The position numbers and the translations under genes were made by a program. Positions 16,740 to 26,070 of a stretch of 56,422 bases of DNA are shown here, piece after piece. The notes under the pieces are model-generated. The model searched no databases and was not told where the DNA came from. It saw only the letters and a program-made list of their open reading frames with translations. The stretch covers positions 1-56,422 of the forward strand of contig JANQQA010000022.1 in NCBI GenBank assembly GCA_028285205.1, given 5' to 3'. The DNA is from Bythopirellula sp. Its GTDB lineage: Bacteria; Planctomycetota; Planctomycetia; Pirellulales; Lacipirellulaceae. Each line of letters begins with the position of its first letter. Within the stretch, counting starts at the first letter, position 1.

Positions 16740-17635
16740 CGCAATCAAACGAAGTCCCACGCGTCACAGTTGCTATTCCCGTTTACAACGGTGCGCGATG
16801 GATACGGCAAACCATCGAGTCGATCCTGAATCAGACGTTTTCAGACTTCGAGCTCGTAATCAGTGACAATTGCTCAACTGACGACACTGTTGATATTTGT
16901 CAGACGTTCTCGAAACTGGATGACCGTGTCAGAATTCATCAGAACGAATCGAATGTAGGCGCTGCTCTCAACTTCAACATTGTCTATCGACTGGCGCGAG
17001 CCGAGTATTTTAAGTGGGCGTCGTCGAATGACCTGTTGGCGCCCACGATGTTGGAGCGGTGTGTAGAAGCGTTAGATGCGAACCCAGATGCCGTTATCGC
17101 CGCGCCGATGACACAGATAATCGACGAGCACAACGAAACTGTTGAGCTTTGCCGCGAAAACATGCATCTCTATGAAGACGACCCGTACGAGCGGTTCACG
17201 GCGTTTCTCGATCGCGTCCGCATGAACAATCTTGAGCAGGCGATAATCCGATCGTCTGTGCTGTCAAAGACCAAGCTGCAAGCCGTCTATCCGGGATCCG
17301 ATGTGATTCTCGTGGCTGAACTGGTCGCACGCGGAAAGGTATTCCAAGTCCCCGAGTACCTCTTGTCCCGGCGCATCGCTCAGTCTTCGACGACCAAATT
17401 GATGAACCAAGACGAGGTTGCAACGTTTTACTCGCCGACGAAGACGCACATCCCGCACGTCGCGTTGCGAACTTTTGGTGCTTTCGTGTCGATCGCCTCG
17501 CGACTCGATGAACCGATTCGAGTGCGGGCGAAATTCTATCGATATGCGATAAGGTACTTACGGTGGTCTCGTGCGCAGATTGCTCGTGATTTTGCAGACC
17601 ATTTCCGAAAGTTGACCAGCGACTCCGCTAGCTAG
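16736..17635 (+). CDS. Family 2 glycosyltransferase
   Basis: 299 residues from the GTG at 16736, which overlaps the stop of the peptidase gene (GTGA); an upstream in-frame start at 16679 would add 19 residues of Arg-rich sequence unlike the family. The GT-A fold begins VTVAIPVYNGARWI, with the nucleotide-binding ISDNCSTDDT and a later WASSNDLLAP. These are typical of GT2 enzymes that transfer a sugar from an NDP donor in the cytoplasm. The C-terminal region has basic residues (RYLRWSRAQIARDFADHF) but no transmembrane helix. As part of the carbamoyltransferase unit it probably adds one residue of the repeat unit. Acceptor and donor are unknown. Confidence 0.88.
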   Translation: MTQSNEVPRVTVAIPVYNGARWIRQTIESILNQTFSDFELVISDNCSTDDTVDICQTFSKLDDRVRIHQNESNVGAALNFNIVYRLARAEYFKWASSNDLLAPTMLERCVEALDANPDAVIAAPMTQIIDEHNETVELCRENMHLYEDDPYERFTAFLDRVRMNNLEQAIIRSSVLSKTKLQAVYPGSDVILVAELVARGKVFQVPEYLLSRRIAQSSTTKLMNQDEVATFYSPTKTHIPHVALRTFGAFVSIASRLDEPIRVRAKFYRYAIRYLRWSRAQIARDFADHFRKLTSDSAS

Positions 17636-17649
17636 CCGCCGACCGGGCG

Positions 17650-18555
17650 CTACGTGTAGTGCCGACAAGACAACTCCGCAGCTGCGTTTCCAGTCGACAC
17701 CGCATCGAAGTAAAGATCCGCCAAGCGCTCCAGCAAGTCTGCGGTTCCCGGCATCGCATAGTCGTCCACCGCGGTTACCTTGGTCACCTCTGCAAGGGTA
17801 CCGATGATGGCAGTCTCGTCGGCAATATGCAGCTCTGTGCGATCGATGGGCCGACGTTCGAACGCGATGTCGTTGGCCGCTGCCAGCTTCTCCACAATAT
17901 CGATTGTGATGCTTTCCAAAACGCCCTCTGATGGCGGCGGCGTACTTACCCGCCCTTCGCGTGTAATCGCTACGCATGATCCACCGGTCTCAGCCACCCG
18001 ATCCTGCGAGTTGAGGAGTATCATCTCGGCGTATCCGCGTTTTCGGCCTTCCATTCTTGCCAAACGTGCAACCTGATAGTTACTGCTCGTCTTGATTCTG
18101 GCAGGAAGCACGTTATCGATTGCTCGCTTCCACGTGCTGACACCCACCTCAATCGGATCTGGCCGCTCTATCGGCGTTTGAAACGCCTGCAGACACAGAT
18201 CGGTGCGCTGGCCGAGCCCCCAATGTCCTTCGATCATGTACAGCGTCGCCCGTACCCAGATATTGTTGTCCTTCTGCGCCAACGCTCCGATTATTCCGTG
18301 GACCGCGTCCTCGAATTCCTCCCACGAATAATCGAACGGCATGTTTAGCAACTTTGCCGACCGTTGGAATCTCTCGTAGTGTCGCTGGAGAGCAACCACA
18401 CCCAAGCTGCCATCCGGTTGCCAGTAGCCCTTCAGACCTTCAAAAACATTTAGACCCCGGAATACGGCTTCACTCGATACGTGAATCCGAGCGTCATCCC
18501 ACGGTCGGATCTGTCGATCGAAATAGATGAACTCCGGCCTTTGAAGGTCTACCAT
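17650..18555 (-). CDS. Class IV PLP aminotransferase (branched-chain aminotransferase-like)
   Basis: 301 residues, fold-type IV. The PLP lysine is probably K155 in RIKTSSNYQ, and E189 in RVAETGGS aligns with the conserved glutamate that contacts the PLP pyridine nitrogen. GLNVFEGLKGY near residues 34-44 is the usual class IV active-site loop. The family includes IlvE, D-amino acid transaminase and 4-amino-4-deoxychorismate lyase; the substrate cannot be read from sequence. It follows the C-methyltransferase gene by 21 bases in the same minus-strand operon, preceded by GGGAG six bases before ATG. An amino-acid or keto-sugar substrate feeding the EPS is more likely than leucine synthesis, but this is only context. 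Confidence 0.82.
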   Translation of the reverse strand: MVDLQRPEFIYFDRQIRPWDDARIHVSSEAVFRGLNVFEGLKGYWQPDGSLGVVALQRHYERFQRSAKLLNMPFDYSWEEFEDAVHGIIGALAQKDNNIWVRATLYMIEGHWGLGQRTDLCLQAFQTPIERPDPIEVGVSTWKRAIDNVLPARIKTSSNYQVARLARMEGRKRGYAEMILLNSQDRVAETGGSCVAITREGRVSTPPPSEGVLESITIDIVEKLAAANDIAFERRPIDRTELHIADETAIIGTLAEVTKVTAVDDYAMPGTADLLERLADLYFDAVSTGNAAAELSCRHYT

Positions 18556-18576
18556 ATTGAACTCCCAAATTAGCGC

Positions 18577-19818
18577 CTAATCGACAATTAAAACCCTAGG
18601 CAACGGTACGATGAATTTACATCCCCATTCTCGCACGTAGCTCAGTTGCTCGGTTATCTCATCGACCAAATTCCAAGGCATGATCAGAATGTAATCTGGC
18701 CTTGACTCGATAATTTTTTCCGGCGCGAAGATTGGAATCCGCGTGCCGGGCGTAAACCGGCCCTGCTTATAGGGGTTACGGTCCACCATGTAACTCAGGA
18801 AGTCGCTCCGAATGCCGCAGTAATTGAGCATGGTGTTTCCCTTTCCGGGGACACCATAGCCTACGATCTGCTTTCCTTGCTCTCTCAATCCGATCAAGCA
18901 TTCGAGCAAATCACGCTTCGACTGTTCTACCGCTAACCGGAAGTTGACGTACGTTTCCATACGATCAACTCCAGCGCTCCGTTCTTCTTCCCGCAACCTG
19001 CGCAGCGCCTTACTTTCTTTATGGAGTTCCGCGTCCAATGAGGCCCAAACTCGAAGCGACCCTCCATGTGTATCGACTTCCTCGACGTCGAAGACGGTTA
19101 GGCCCTGTGTGCGCAGCACACGCTCAAACGAATACAGAGAGAAGTAGCAAAAGTGCTCGTGATAAATAGTGTCATATAGACAGTCAGCCAGCATCCTGAG
19201 CACATATGCGAACTCAATGCTTACCACACCGTTCGGCTTTAGCAGCTTCGCGAGACCCAACACGAAGTCGTTCAAGTGCGGCGTATGAGCAGCCACATTG
19301 TTGGCTACGACGAGATCGGCGGGCCCGTACTCCGCGACGATCTCTGCTGCCGTCGCGGATCCTAGAAATCTGCTGGTGGTTCTGATCCCTTTCTCGACGG
19401 CGACCTCAGCAACGTTCTTGGCCGGTTCGATTCCGAGAATAGGCACCCGATGAGGCAAAAAATGCTGTAGCAAGTAGCCGTCATTGCTGGCTACTTCCAT
19501 GACCAGACTATCCTCTCCAAGCGTGTATCGATCAATCACGGCTTCGACATAACGTCGTGCATGCTCCACCATAGTGTCGGAGAAAGACGAGAAGTAAGAG
19601 TACTCGGAAAAGATATCGCCCGGCGAAACGAACTGTCCGACCTGGACGAGAAAGCAGTTGCTGCACACCTTTGCGTGAAGCGGATAGAAGCGTTCCGGTT
19701 GATCGAGGTCCTCTGTCTGCAGCAGTTCGTTGCAAAGTGGTGACGCACCGAGATCGGCGACCGTCCATTCGAGTGCTGTGCCGCAATGTCTGCAGTTTTC
19801 GTTAGCTTCCAGCCTCAT
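18577..19818 (-). CDS. Sugar C-methyltransferase-like SAM-dependent methyltransferase
   Basis: 413 residues from ATG 19818, preceded by GGGAGA; an in-frame GTG 12 bases upstream is a weaker start. The N-terminus has a zinc-type cysteine set (CRHCG at residues 9-13 and VCSNC around 51-55) typical of Methyltransf_13, then a class I SAM-binding domain (VMEVASNDGYLLQHF, IEPAKN), and a C-terminal Methyltransf_14-like part (VGYGVPGKGNTMLNYCGI). This is the architecture of TylC3/NovU-type enzymes that add a branch methyl to an NDP-4-keto-6-deoxy-sugar. The C-terminal YTHxIMP-like block is PDYILIMPWN. In this operon it implies a branched-chain deoxy sugar. Confidence 0.88.
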   Translation of the reverse strand: MRLEANENCRHCGTALEWTVADLGASPLCNELLQTEDLDQPERFYPLHAKVCSNCFLVQVGQFVSPGDIFSEYSYFSSFSDTMVEHARRYVEAVIDRYTLGEDSLVMEVASNDGYLLQHFLPHRVPILGIEPAKNVAEVAVEKGIRTTSRFLGSATAAEIVAEYGPADLVVANNVAAHTPHLNDFVLGLAKLLKPNGVVSIEFAYVLRMLADCLYDTIYHEHFCYFSLYSFERVLRTQGLTVFDVEEVDTHGGSLRVWASLDAELHKESKALRRLREEERSAGVDRMETYVNFRLAVEQSKRDLLECLIGLREQGKQIVGYGVPGKGNTMLNYCGIRSDFLSYMVDRNPYKQGRFTPGTRIPIFAPEKIIESRPDYILIMPWNLVDEITEQLSYVREWGCKFIVPLPRVLIVD

Positions 19819-19893
19819 GATATCTCCCACGGCTTAACCAAAAGCGCCGCCGACGCGGACGTCCGCGACCGGTCCTCTCAAACTTCCTCGCAG

Positions 19894-21231
19894 CTACAAT
19901 CCGATGCCATCGTAGCGGGCAACACTGTGCTTATCGAGCATTCTCCGGCCATCGATGACCACCGGCTGATCGTCTACACGCTGTAGCAGTTCGGGTAAGG
20001 CCTGAAACTCTTCCCACATAGTCATGAGCACGACAGCATCGACGCCCTCAATGGCCTTACCCAAGTCGCTTTGGTAACTGACCTGGCCGTCTTCGAACAC
20101 TTCCTCCGCCTCGGGTTGGGCAATCGGATCGTACGCCGCAACAACGGCACCGTCCTTGACAAGCTGATTGATCACCGGAATAGCTGGTGACTCGCGCATG
20201 TCGTTTGTGCCGGGTTTGAACGCAAGCCCGAGCACGAGAACTCGCTTACCCGACAATGACTTTAGGTGCTTGACAAGGAGTCTTACGATCTCCATCGGCT
20301 GGCTCTCGTTCACTTCTATGACTGAGCTGAGCAGCGACATCGGCAGCTGTTGTCGTTTCCCATGCGCTATGAGCGCGCGGACGTCCTTTGGAAAGCAGCT
20401 GCCCCCGAACCCGCATCCTGCCTCGACGTAGCTTGTGAACTTTGGAACGATTCGTTCGCCATTGTCGAGAATCGGCTGCAGCCGGTGATCCAGATGGACT
20501 CCTTTCATCACGTCGACTACGTCGATGCCTCCAAGTGCCGCAGAGAGGTTGGCGATCTCATTTGAAAATGAAATCATCGTAGCCAACAACGAATTCGCTG
20601 CATACTTGATCATCTCCGCCGTGCGGGGGTTGGTTCGCACGATCGATGCTTCCGAGAATACGGAGTAAAGCTCCTCCAGCACATCAGTGGTTCGATCGTC
20701 CACACCACCCAGCACGATACGGTCCGGGTTCATGAAGTCTTGAACCGCGGCACCCTCTCGGAGAAACTCCGGGTTCATTCCCAAACCGAGCTCTCGTCCA
20801 ACGCGTTTTCCAGAGCTTGATTCAAGAGCGGGCAAGACAACCGAATCGGTCGTCCCGGGCACGACCGTGCTCTTCACCGCTACAGTGTGGAAACCCGGCT
20901 TCTCTCTAAGGGCCGTGCCGATTTGCGTAGTGGCGCTCTTTACGAACGTAAGATCGATCTCATCGCCAACGAAAGGTGTGCCGACCGCAATCAAGGTAAG
21001 CTCGGTGTCGCGTACGGCGCCCTCTAGGTCCGTTGAGGCGCGCAACCGCGTTCCGACGGTTGCCGCCATCAATGCTTCTAGCCCTTCCTCATAGATTGGC
21101 GGTGTCCCTGCATTGATGAGTTCCACCTTCTCACGGTCGACATCGACGCAAATCACGTCGTGTCCCTTCGCTGCCAGGCAAACTCCAGATACGAGTCCGA
21201 CGTATCCAGTGCCCACCACCGAAACTCTCAC
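19894..21231 (-). CDS. UDP-glucose/nucleotide-sugar 6-dehydrogenase
   Basis: 445 residues. I place the start at GTG 21231, which overlaps the TAG of the upstream gene by one base; an in-frame start at 21267 would add 12 unrelated residues. The N-terminal NAD fold reads VRVSVVGTGYVGLVSG, the central domain has the catalytic Cys in GCGFGGSCFPKD, and the C-terminal domain shows LGLAFKPGTNDMRESP. These three blocks define UDP-glucose 6-dehydrogenases, which oxidise UDP-glucose to UDP-glucuronate with two NAD. The product is the substrate of the SDR decarboxylase encoded just upstream, which supports a UDP-glucuronate/UDP-xylose branch in this operon. Confidence 0.92.
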   Translation of the reverse strand: MRVSVVGTGYVGLVSGVCLAAKGHDVICVDVDREKVELINAGTPPIYEEGLEALMAATVGTRLRASTDLEGAVRDTELTLIAVGTPFVGDEIDLTFVKSATTQIGTALREKPGFHTVAVKSTVVPGTTDSVVLPALESSSGKRVGRELGLGMNPEFLREGAAVQDFMNPDRIVLGGVDDRTTDVLEELYSVFSEASIVRTNPRTAEMIKYAANSLLATMISFSNEIANLSAALGGIDVVDVMKGVHLDHRLQPILDNGERIVPKFTSYVEAGCGFGGSCFPKDVRALIAHGKRQQLPMSLLSSVIEVNESQPMEIVRLLVKHLKSLSGKRVLVLGLAFKPGTNDMRESPAIPVINQLVKDGAVVAAYDPIAQPEAEEVFEDGQVSYQSDLGKAIEGVDAVVLMTMWEEFQALPELLQRVDDQPVVIDGRRMLDKHSVARYDGIGL

Positions 21232-22349
21232 TAGGCTTCCTCCGCAATACGATTCTCTGCGTACCACAGCATCGTTCGCCGCAACCCGTCATCGATATCA
21301 ATCGACGGATTGTAGTCGAGCTCCTGACGCGCCTTGGCGATCACCGGGCAGCGCCGATTAGGGTTATCAACAAGATATTCTTCGTCATCGCTCTGCTTTC
21401 TTACGACCTTTCCCGTGTAGCCGAACAAGTCCCTGCCGACCTTCACACACTTCTCTGCGAGCTCCCCGACTGACACCTCTGGTTTCTCGGCACCGATGTT
21501 GTATGGCTCGCCAGATCGGCCGCGCACCAGAATCTTGTAGTAGCCAACAATCGCATCTGCTATATAGCAAAACGTCCGAGTCGGTGATCCATCCGACAAC
21601 AATGCGATATCTTCGTCCGCAAAAATATTTCGAGCAAAGTCGGGCAACACCCGACGATCGGTTATCTTGAGCCCCGGACCGTAATTATTGAACGGACGAG
21701 CCATCCTTACCGGTACGCCGTAGGCAGTGGCGAAGTTTACGCACAGCGTTTCGCCATATCGTTTGGATTCGTCGTAGCATGCTCTAGGCCCGGTACAGGA
21801 CACGCTACCCCGATACGTTTCCGGCGTCGGTATGTTTTCGGGTTCCGGATCTCCGTAAATCTCGCTTGTCGAATAGAACAAAAAGCCTTCGATCGCCTTA
21901 TCCGATTCTCCTTGCGAACGGCCATATTCTAGAAGGTGCCGTAATCCGTTTACATTCGCGTCCATCGTTTCTATGGGATAGCGACGGTAGTATATTGGGG
22001 AGGCGATCGACGCAGCATGGATGATGTATTGGTAGTCCTTCATATCCTTGGGCAGCTGATCGGTAACGTCGTGCCGCACGATGTTGATATGCGGTTCGTT
22101 CTTCAACGCCTGCAGCCACTCTGGCAATCCGCGAATATAATTGTCGAAAACGCTCACATTGATCTTTTCATCGGTTGGCGCGCTCCTGTTGTTGTGAACA
22201 ATGGTCAAGACTAGGTAGTACCCCAAGAATCCAGCGCCACCGGTAATCAATAGATTCTTTCCTGCCATCTGAGCCAACTCTGGAGCCAGAGCTGAGCAGA
22301 TGTAGTCAAGATCCGCCTCAACGACTGTACTAGCGCTCGCGTTCATCAT
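21231..22349 (-). CDS. UDP-glucuronate decarboxylase / NAD-dependent epimerase-like SDR
   Basis: 372 residues from ATG 22349; AGAAGG lies nine bases upstream, and a further-upstream ATG at 22370 overlaps that Shine-Dalgarno sequence. The extended SDR fold shows LLITGGAGFLGYYLV, the Ser in FYSTSEIYGDP and the catalytic pair in YDESKRYGE. PFNNYGPG and SDGSPTRTFCYIADA are typical of UDP-xylose synthase/UDP-glucuronate decarboxylase branches. Next to a UDP-glucose dehydrogenase the predicted role is conversion of UDP-glucuronate to UDP-xylose or the 4-keto intermediate. The spacing of this start from the Shine-Dalgarno sequence is a reading of the sequence; no experimental start is known. Confidence 0.85.
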   Translation of the reverse strand: MMNASASTVVEADLDYICSALAPELAQMAGKNLLITGGAGFLGYYLVLTIVHNNRSAPTDEKINVSVFDNYIRGLPEWLQALKNEPHINIVRHDVTDQLPKDMKDYQYIIHAASIASPIYYRRYPIETMDANVNGLRHLLEYGRSQGESDKAIEGFLFYSTSEIYGDPEPENIPTPETYRGSVSCTGPRACYDESKRYGETLCVNFATAYGVPVRMARPFNNYGPGLKITDRRVLPDFARNIFADEDIALLSDGSPTRTFCYIADAIVGYYKILVRGRSGEPYNIGAEKPEVSVGELAEKCVKVGRDLFGYTGKVVRKQSDDEEYLVDNPNRRCPVIAKARQELDYNPSIDIDDGLRRTMLWYAENRIAEEA

Positions 22350-22398
22350 CACCACCATCCTTCTAAGCATCGAGGCACTCCTGCGAGTGCCTAACCAT

Positions 22399-23859
22399 CT
22401 ACCTGCGTGTCAGCATTGCTAGGAACTTACAAATGAGCTTCCACTCCTCGAGGGAGCGAAATCCTGTCAGCACGACGACAATCAACAATGAGCCAGCGAA
22501 GCTGACCACTCCAACGGCGACAGACAAGGCCAAAGTCGCCGCGTCCGGAAGCCCAAGGGAAAGAGACGGAAACTCGCGGACCGCCGCAAACATCGCCACA
22601 CCCGCGATAGCCGATCGCCACACCTGCCCGAAAAATCTGCCTATAGATATCGGCACGTAGCGACTGGCCATAAGCACTATTGTGGGTAGGCTGACACAGT
22701 TTGCCAATAGCATGGCCCACGCCGCACCAACGGTTCCCATCTCTCTAACCAAGTAGTACATACTAGGTAACAGGACGCACACGTGCAGCAGCGAGAAGTA
22801 GGTCAGCTGGCGTGGTTTACCGAGCGCATAGAAGATGTAGTTGGTGTTCGAAATGAGAGCTCCCACGACACTTACCAGCCCTAGTATCTTGATCAAGAGC
22901 GCCGCATTTACCCACTTCTCGCCCAGAGCTACGGAGACTATCAGCTCGGCTACGGACGATATACCTAAGCCAACGGGAATCGCAACAATGGAGATTCCAC
23001 AGATGACGGACAGATAGGTTCGAACCAACTCATCATGATTGTCGACGAGTTTGGCGTAACCCGGATAGATGGCGCGATTCGCAGCGGCCACTAGCTGTGT
23101 CGCCGGTGTGGCTGCAACCTCAATGGCGATATTCATCGTCCCAAGGGCGGCAGCACCAAGTCGTTTACCGATTACGAAGTCACCGAAGCGGAGCTCAAGA
23201 TAGATCAGAAAGTTGTTGATCAACAGCCAAGATGAGAAATCGAATATCTCTCGTACTTTCTTTAGCGACAGCCGAGGCATGTAGGGTTTCATGACATAGC
23301 TCAAGACCACCGACGCTATACATAGCGTAAGAGTTCCCAAGACCAACGCCCAGTAGCTCCGAAGATAGAAAGCCAATGGAATGGTTACCGCGAAGCCGCA
23401 GAGCTTCTGCGAAACTCTGAGAATCGCTTCCTTCCTAAATTCGAGGTCTTTACGAAAATCGACGACTTTTACATTCTCGAATGCACGAAAGAAGAACGCG
23501 AAGGCGAGCACGAGCATCGGATTTATCAACCGTGGCTCGTCGTAGAACGCCGCGGTAAGGCCGGCTGAGCCTGCTATCACACCGCAAGTAATCAGGCCAA
23601 GAATCAGGTTAAGCGTGAACACCGTGTCGTAGTGATCACGGGTGGCGTCCTGCTTGTGGATTAGCACGACATCGAAACCGAATGCCGTGAACAGCTGCAG
23701 CCCCGCGATGACCGACATGCACATCGCGACAATTCCGAAATCGGCAGGGATCAGGAGTCGCGCAAGGATTAGCGTGCTGATTAAGCCGATCAGGCGATCT
23801 AGCACCATCATGACTGTCATCCAAACGGTGCCGGAGCCCATTTTGGCTTGAACGGTCAA
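22399..23859 (-). CDS. Wzx-like oligosaccharide flippase
   Basis: 486 residues with 12 or more predicted transmembrane helices spread through the length (for example LIGLISTLILARLLIPADFGIVAMC and LALSVAVGVVSFAGSLLIVVVL). This is the MATE/PST-type polysaccharide transporter layout, with the N-terminal pattern TVWMTVMMVLDRLIGLISTLILARLL. Such proteins flip undecaprenyl-linked repeat units across the inner membrane. The start is either the TTG at 23859 or the ATG at 23841, since no strong Shine-Dalgarno is visible for either. It lies between the SGNH gene and the SDR gene on the same strand, with a 29-base gap to the latter. The flippase call supports a Wzx/Wzy-type assembly route. Confidence 0.85.
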   Translation of the reverse strand: MTVQAKMGSGTVWMTVMMVLDRLIGLISTLILARLLIPADFGIVAMCMSVIAGLQLFTAFGFDVVLIHKQDATRDHYDTVFTLNLILGLITCGVIAGSAGLTAAFYDEPRLINPMLVLAFAFFFRAFENVKVVDFRKDLEFRKEAILRVSQKLCGFAVTIPLAFYLRSYWALVLGTLTLCIASVVLSYVMKPYMPRLSLKKVREIFDFSSWLLINNFLIYLELRFGDFVIGKRLGAAALGTMNIAIEVAATPATQLVAAANRAIYPGYAKLVDNHDELVRTYLSVICGISIVAIPVGLGISSVAELIVSVALGEKWVNAALLIKILGLVSVVGALISNTNYIFYALGKPRQLTYFSLLHVCVLLPSMYYLVREMGTVGAAWAMLLANCVSLPTIVLMASRYVPISIGRFFGQVWRSAIAGVAMFAAVREFPSLSLGLPDAATLALSVAVGVVSFAGSLLIVVVLTGFRSLEEWKLICKFLAMLTRR

Positions 23860-23904
23860 TTCTGGCTCTTGCTGTTACTGTATTGGGATGGTTTGCAGCG
23901 TGTG

Positions 23905-25275
23905 CTACAAATCGCTCGGCAAGCGGGAGAGCAGACAATCCGCAAACGCTTGGTTGCCCGGACCGGAGTAGTGAACTCCGTTTTCGACGAATAGTTCAGT
24001 TGGTGAGGCATGCTGGGTTAGACAGCCTGTCAGGTCGACGATCTCTATCCCAGCATCGACCGCTCTTGAGATCGTGGCGTCCTTCAACGAAGTATCGCGC
24101 CCATCGAAATCGCCGCGGCTGGGTAGGTAAATGACCAGCGGCGTAACTGCCAACTTGTTCGCTTCATCCACAAACGCACTGGCGATTGCTACGCCCAGTT
24201 CAGCTATTCGTTCGTTCGTATCAGCCGGCTGGGGCCAGTACCGCGGATAGGCAGACGCCAACACGCGGAAAACCATGGATTTGTGCGCCCAGCCGTGTTG
24301 CCATTCGAACTCATTGAAGTTTTGGTCCAGCTCGAGGAACGGAAGCGTCACAACATCTTGTGCGCCGAAGATCTCGACTGGGCTGATGTTAGGGACATTA
24401 CTAAGTTTTAGCCCATCACCGTCGACCTCGAATCTAGGCTTGGAGAACGGAATATTCCAGCTGGGCCGCAAGAAAGTATAGACATCCCAAGCCCGTATCA
24501 GGTCATGCTGAATGAATCCGAGCACGGCAAACTGTGGCTTCCAGTCACCAACGCTATCGACAAAACTCAAGTAGGCTTGGTCGATTCCGTAGCCCGGCAT
24601 TCCGAAGTTCAGTACCTGTGTTGACTGATCGATTCTCTGCGCAAGAAAATACTGCAGCGATTCACGATACCCCACCTCCTCCGAAAACACGAAGGAATCG
24701 CCGTATAGAGCGATCCGGCTCTCGTGCGGCACCGATCGCAAGTCCTCACCAACCTCGGCGCTTCGCAGACCTTCGATCGAACTTTGATAAAGCCCGTCAG
24801 CACTCTCACGGGCAGAGCCCGCGGCCCAACCCCAACGCGGATGACCAACATAGAAAGCGTCGGCCTCCAGGCTGTTCCGATACAACTCCAGGTTATGCCG
24901 CTGCGCGGCTGACCATTCGTACGGCTTAATAGTTAACGAGCCCAACTCGAAACCAAGTGAGCCGTTCTTGACAAGAACGCGAGTGGCGACTTCCATCACG
25001 CCAAAAAGGAAGCAGACGACGATTAGGCTGCCTAGCATCGGCAGCCAGACTTGGCTCCTTCGGTTGTCACTTCTAAGCGCCGCAAACCCGACAAACAGTG
25101 CATAGACCACTAACCCCGCAGTCGATAGCCAAAACAAGCCGGTCCATTTCATCGAGCTGAAATCCAGGCCAGTGCCTGAATAACCCGAGTTGATCGCGAG
25201 CAGGCAGCCGAGGATGGCGAGCGGCGACAAGAGCGCACCTAAGAAAACCAGGGAGGCGATAGATGGAATCCACAT
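23905..25275 (-). CDS. Membrane-anchored SGNH/GDSL-like protein
   Basis: 456 residues. Two or three N-terminal hydrophobic segments (ASLVFLGALLSPLAILGCLL, GLFWLSTAGLVVYALFVGFA and MLGSLIVVCFLFGVMEVA) anchor it to the inner membrane. A periplasmic domain then shows the Ser of block I in IALYGDSFVFSEE, the motif NFGMPGYGIDQAYLSF, and a C-terminal candidate His in GVHYSGPGNQAFADC. The protein at 34100 shares all three blocks (GDSF, GYG-x-DQAYL, His near the end), so these are paralogues. SGNH-type proteins in EPS loci usually add or remove O-acetyl groups (AlgX/AlgJ type). Which direction applies is not visible. Confidence 0.72.
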   Translation of the reverse strand: MWIPSIASLVFLGALLSPLAILGCLLAINSGYSGTGLDFSSMKWTGLFWLSTAGLVVYALFVGFAALRSDNRRSQVWLPMLGSLIVVCFLFGVMEVATRVLVKNGSLGFELGSLTIKPYEWSAAQRHNLELYRNSLEADAFYVGHPRWGWAAGSARESADGLYQSSIEGLRSAEVGEDLRSVPHESRIALYGDSFVFSEEVGYRESLQYFLAQRIDQSTQVLNFGMPGYGIDQAYLSFVDSVGDWKPQFAVLGFIQHDLIRAWDVYTFLRPSWNIPFSKPRFEVDGDGLKLSNVPNISPVEIFGAQDVVTLPFLELDQNFNEFEWQHGWAHKSMVFRVLASAYPRYWPQPADTNERIAELGVAIASAFVDEANKLAVTPLVIYLPSRGDFDGRDTSLKDATISRAVDAGIEIVDLTGCLTQHASPTELFVENGVHYSGPGNQAFADCLLSRLPSDL

Positions 25276-25299
25276 GTCAGGAGGCTCGCGTGCCAGCTA

Positions 25300-26070
25300 C
25301 TACCATATCTTCCACGGCGGGTGGCCGCTCGTCCAAAGGTCCTCTAGGACATGTTTGTCGCGTAGCGTGTCCATCGGCAGCCAGAAACCGGCGTGCTTGA
25401 ACGCCATTAGCTCCCCTTGTTCGGCGAGAATCTCCAAGGGTTCCTGCTCCCAAACAGTGGCGTCTGATGTTATTTGCTCGACCGCCTGCGGCTCGACGAC
25501 GAAAAACCCTCCGTTAATCCAGGAACCGTCGCCCTTTGGCTTTTCCCTGAAGCTACGAATTCGAGATTCCTCACGAAGCGTAAAGGCACCGAAGCGCCCG
25601 GGCGGTTGCACTGCCGTCATCGTAACCTGACGGCCGTGCTGCGCGTGGAATTCAAGTAGTGCGGAGATGTTAACATCCGCAACACCATCCCCATAGGTTA
25701 GGCAGAACGTCTCGTTGCCCACATAGGGCAGCGCGCGCCTCACCCGGCCTCCCGTCATAGTGGACTCTCCGGTGTCGACGAGGGTCACGCGCCAAGGTTC
25801 GGTCTGGTCCTTGTGATAGGTGGTCGAGCCGTTTTCCAGATCGAAGGTTACGTCCGCGTTTTGGAGGTGGTAGGTATTGAACCACTCTCTAATATAACGA
25901 CCTTTGTATCCACAACAGATGACAAAGTCGTTGATGCCGTGGGCGGAGTAGATTTTCATGATGTGCCATAGAATCGGCATGTTGCCCACTTCGACCATGG
26001 GCTTCGGCCGAATGTCACTCTCCTCACTGATCCGAGTGCCAAACCCACCTGCTAGTATCATCGCCTTCAC
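25300..26070 (-). CDS. rfbF: Glucose-1-phosphate cytidylyltransferase
   Basis: 256 residues, the usual size. GTG start at 26070, with GGAAGG seven bases upstream. The nucleotide-binding loop reads [21 protein letters not shown] with a conserved Lys in RPKPMVEVG, then [15 protein letters not shown] and GDGVADVN. These features separate RfbF from RmlA. The enzyme makes CDP-glucose from CTP and glucose-1-phosphate and feeds CDP-4-keto-6-deoxyglucose and 3,6-dideoxysugars. It is the first gene of the minus-strand nucleotide-sugar operon. The next expected enzyme, a CDP-glucose 4,6-dehydratase (RfbG), is not in the window. Confidence 0.92.
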   Translation of the reverse strand: MKAMILAGGFGTRISEESDIRPKPMVEVGNMPILWHIMKIYSAHGINDFVICCGYKGRYIREWFNTYHLQNADVTFDLENGSTTYHKDQTEPWRVTLVDTGESTMTGGRVRRALPYVGNETFCLTYGDGVADVNISALLEFHAQHGRQVTMTAVQPPGRFGAFTLREESRIRSFREKPKGDGSWINGGFFVVEPQAVEQITSDATVWEQEPLEILAEQGELMAFKHAGFWLPMDTLRDKHVLEDLWTSGHPPWKIW

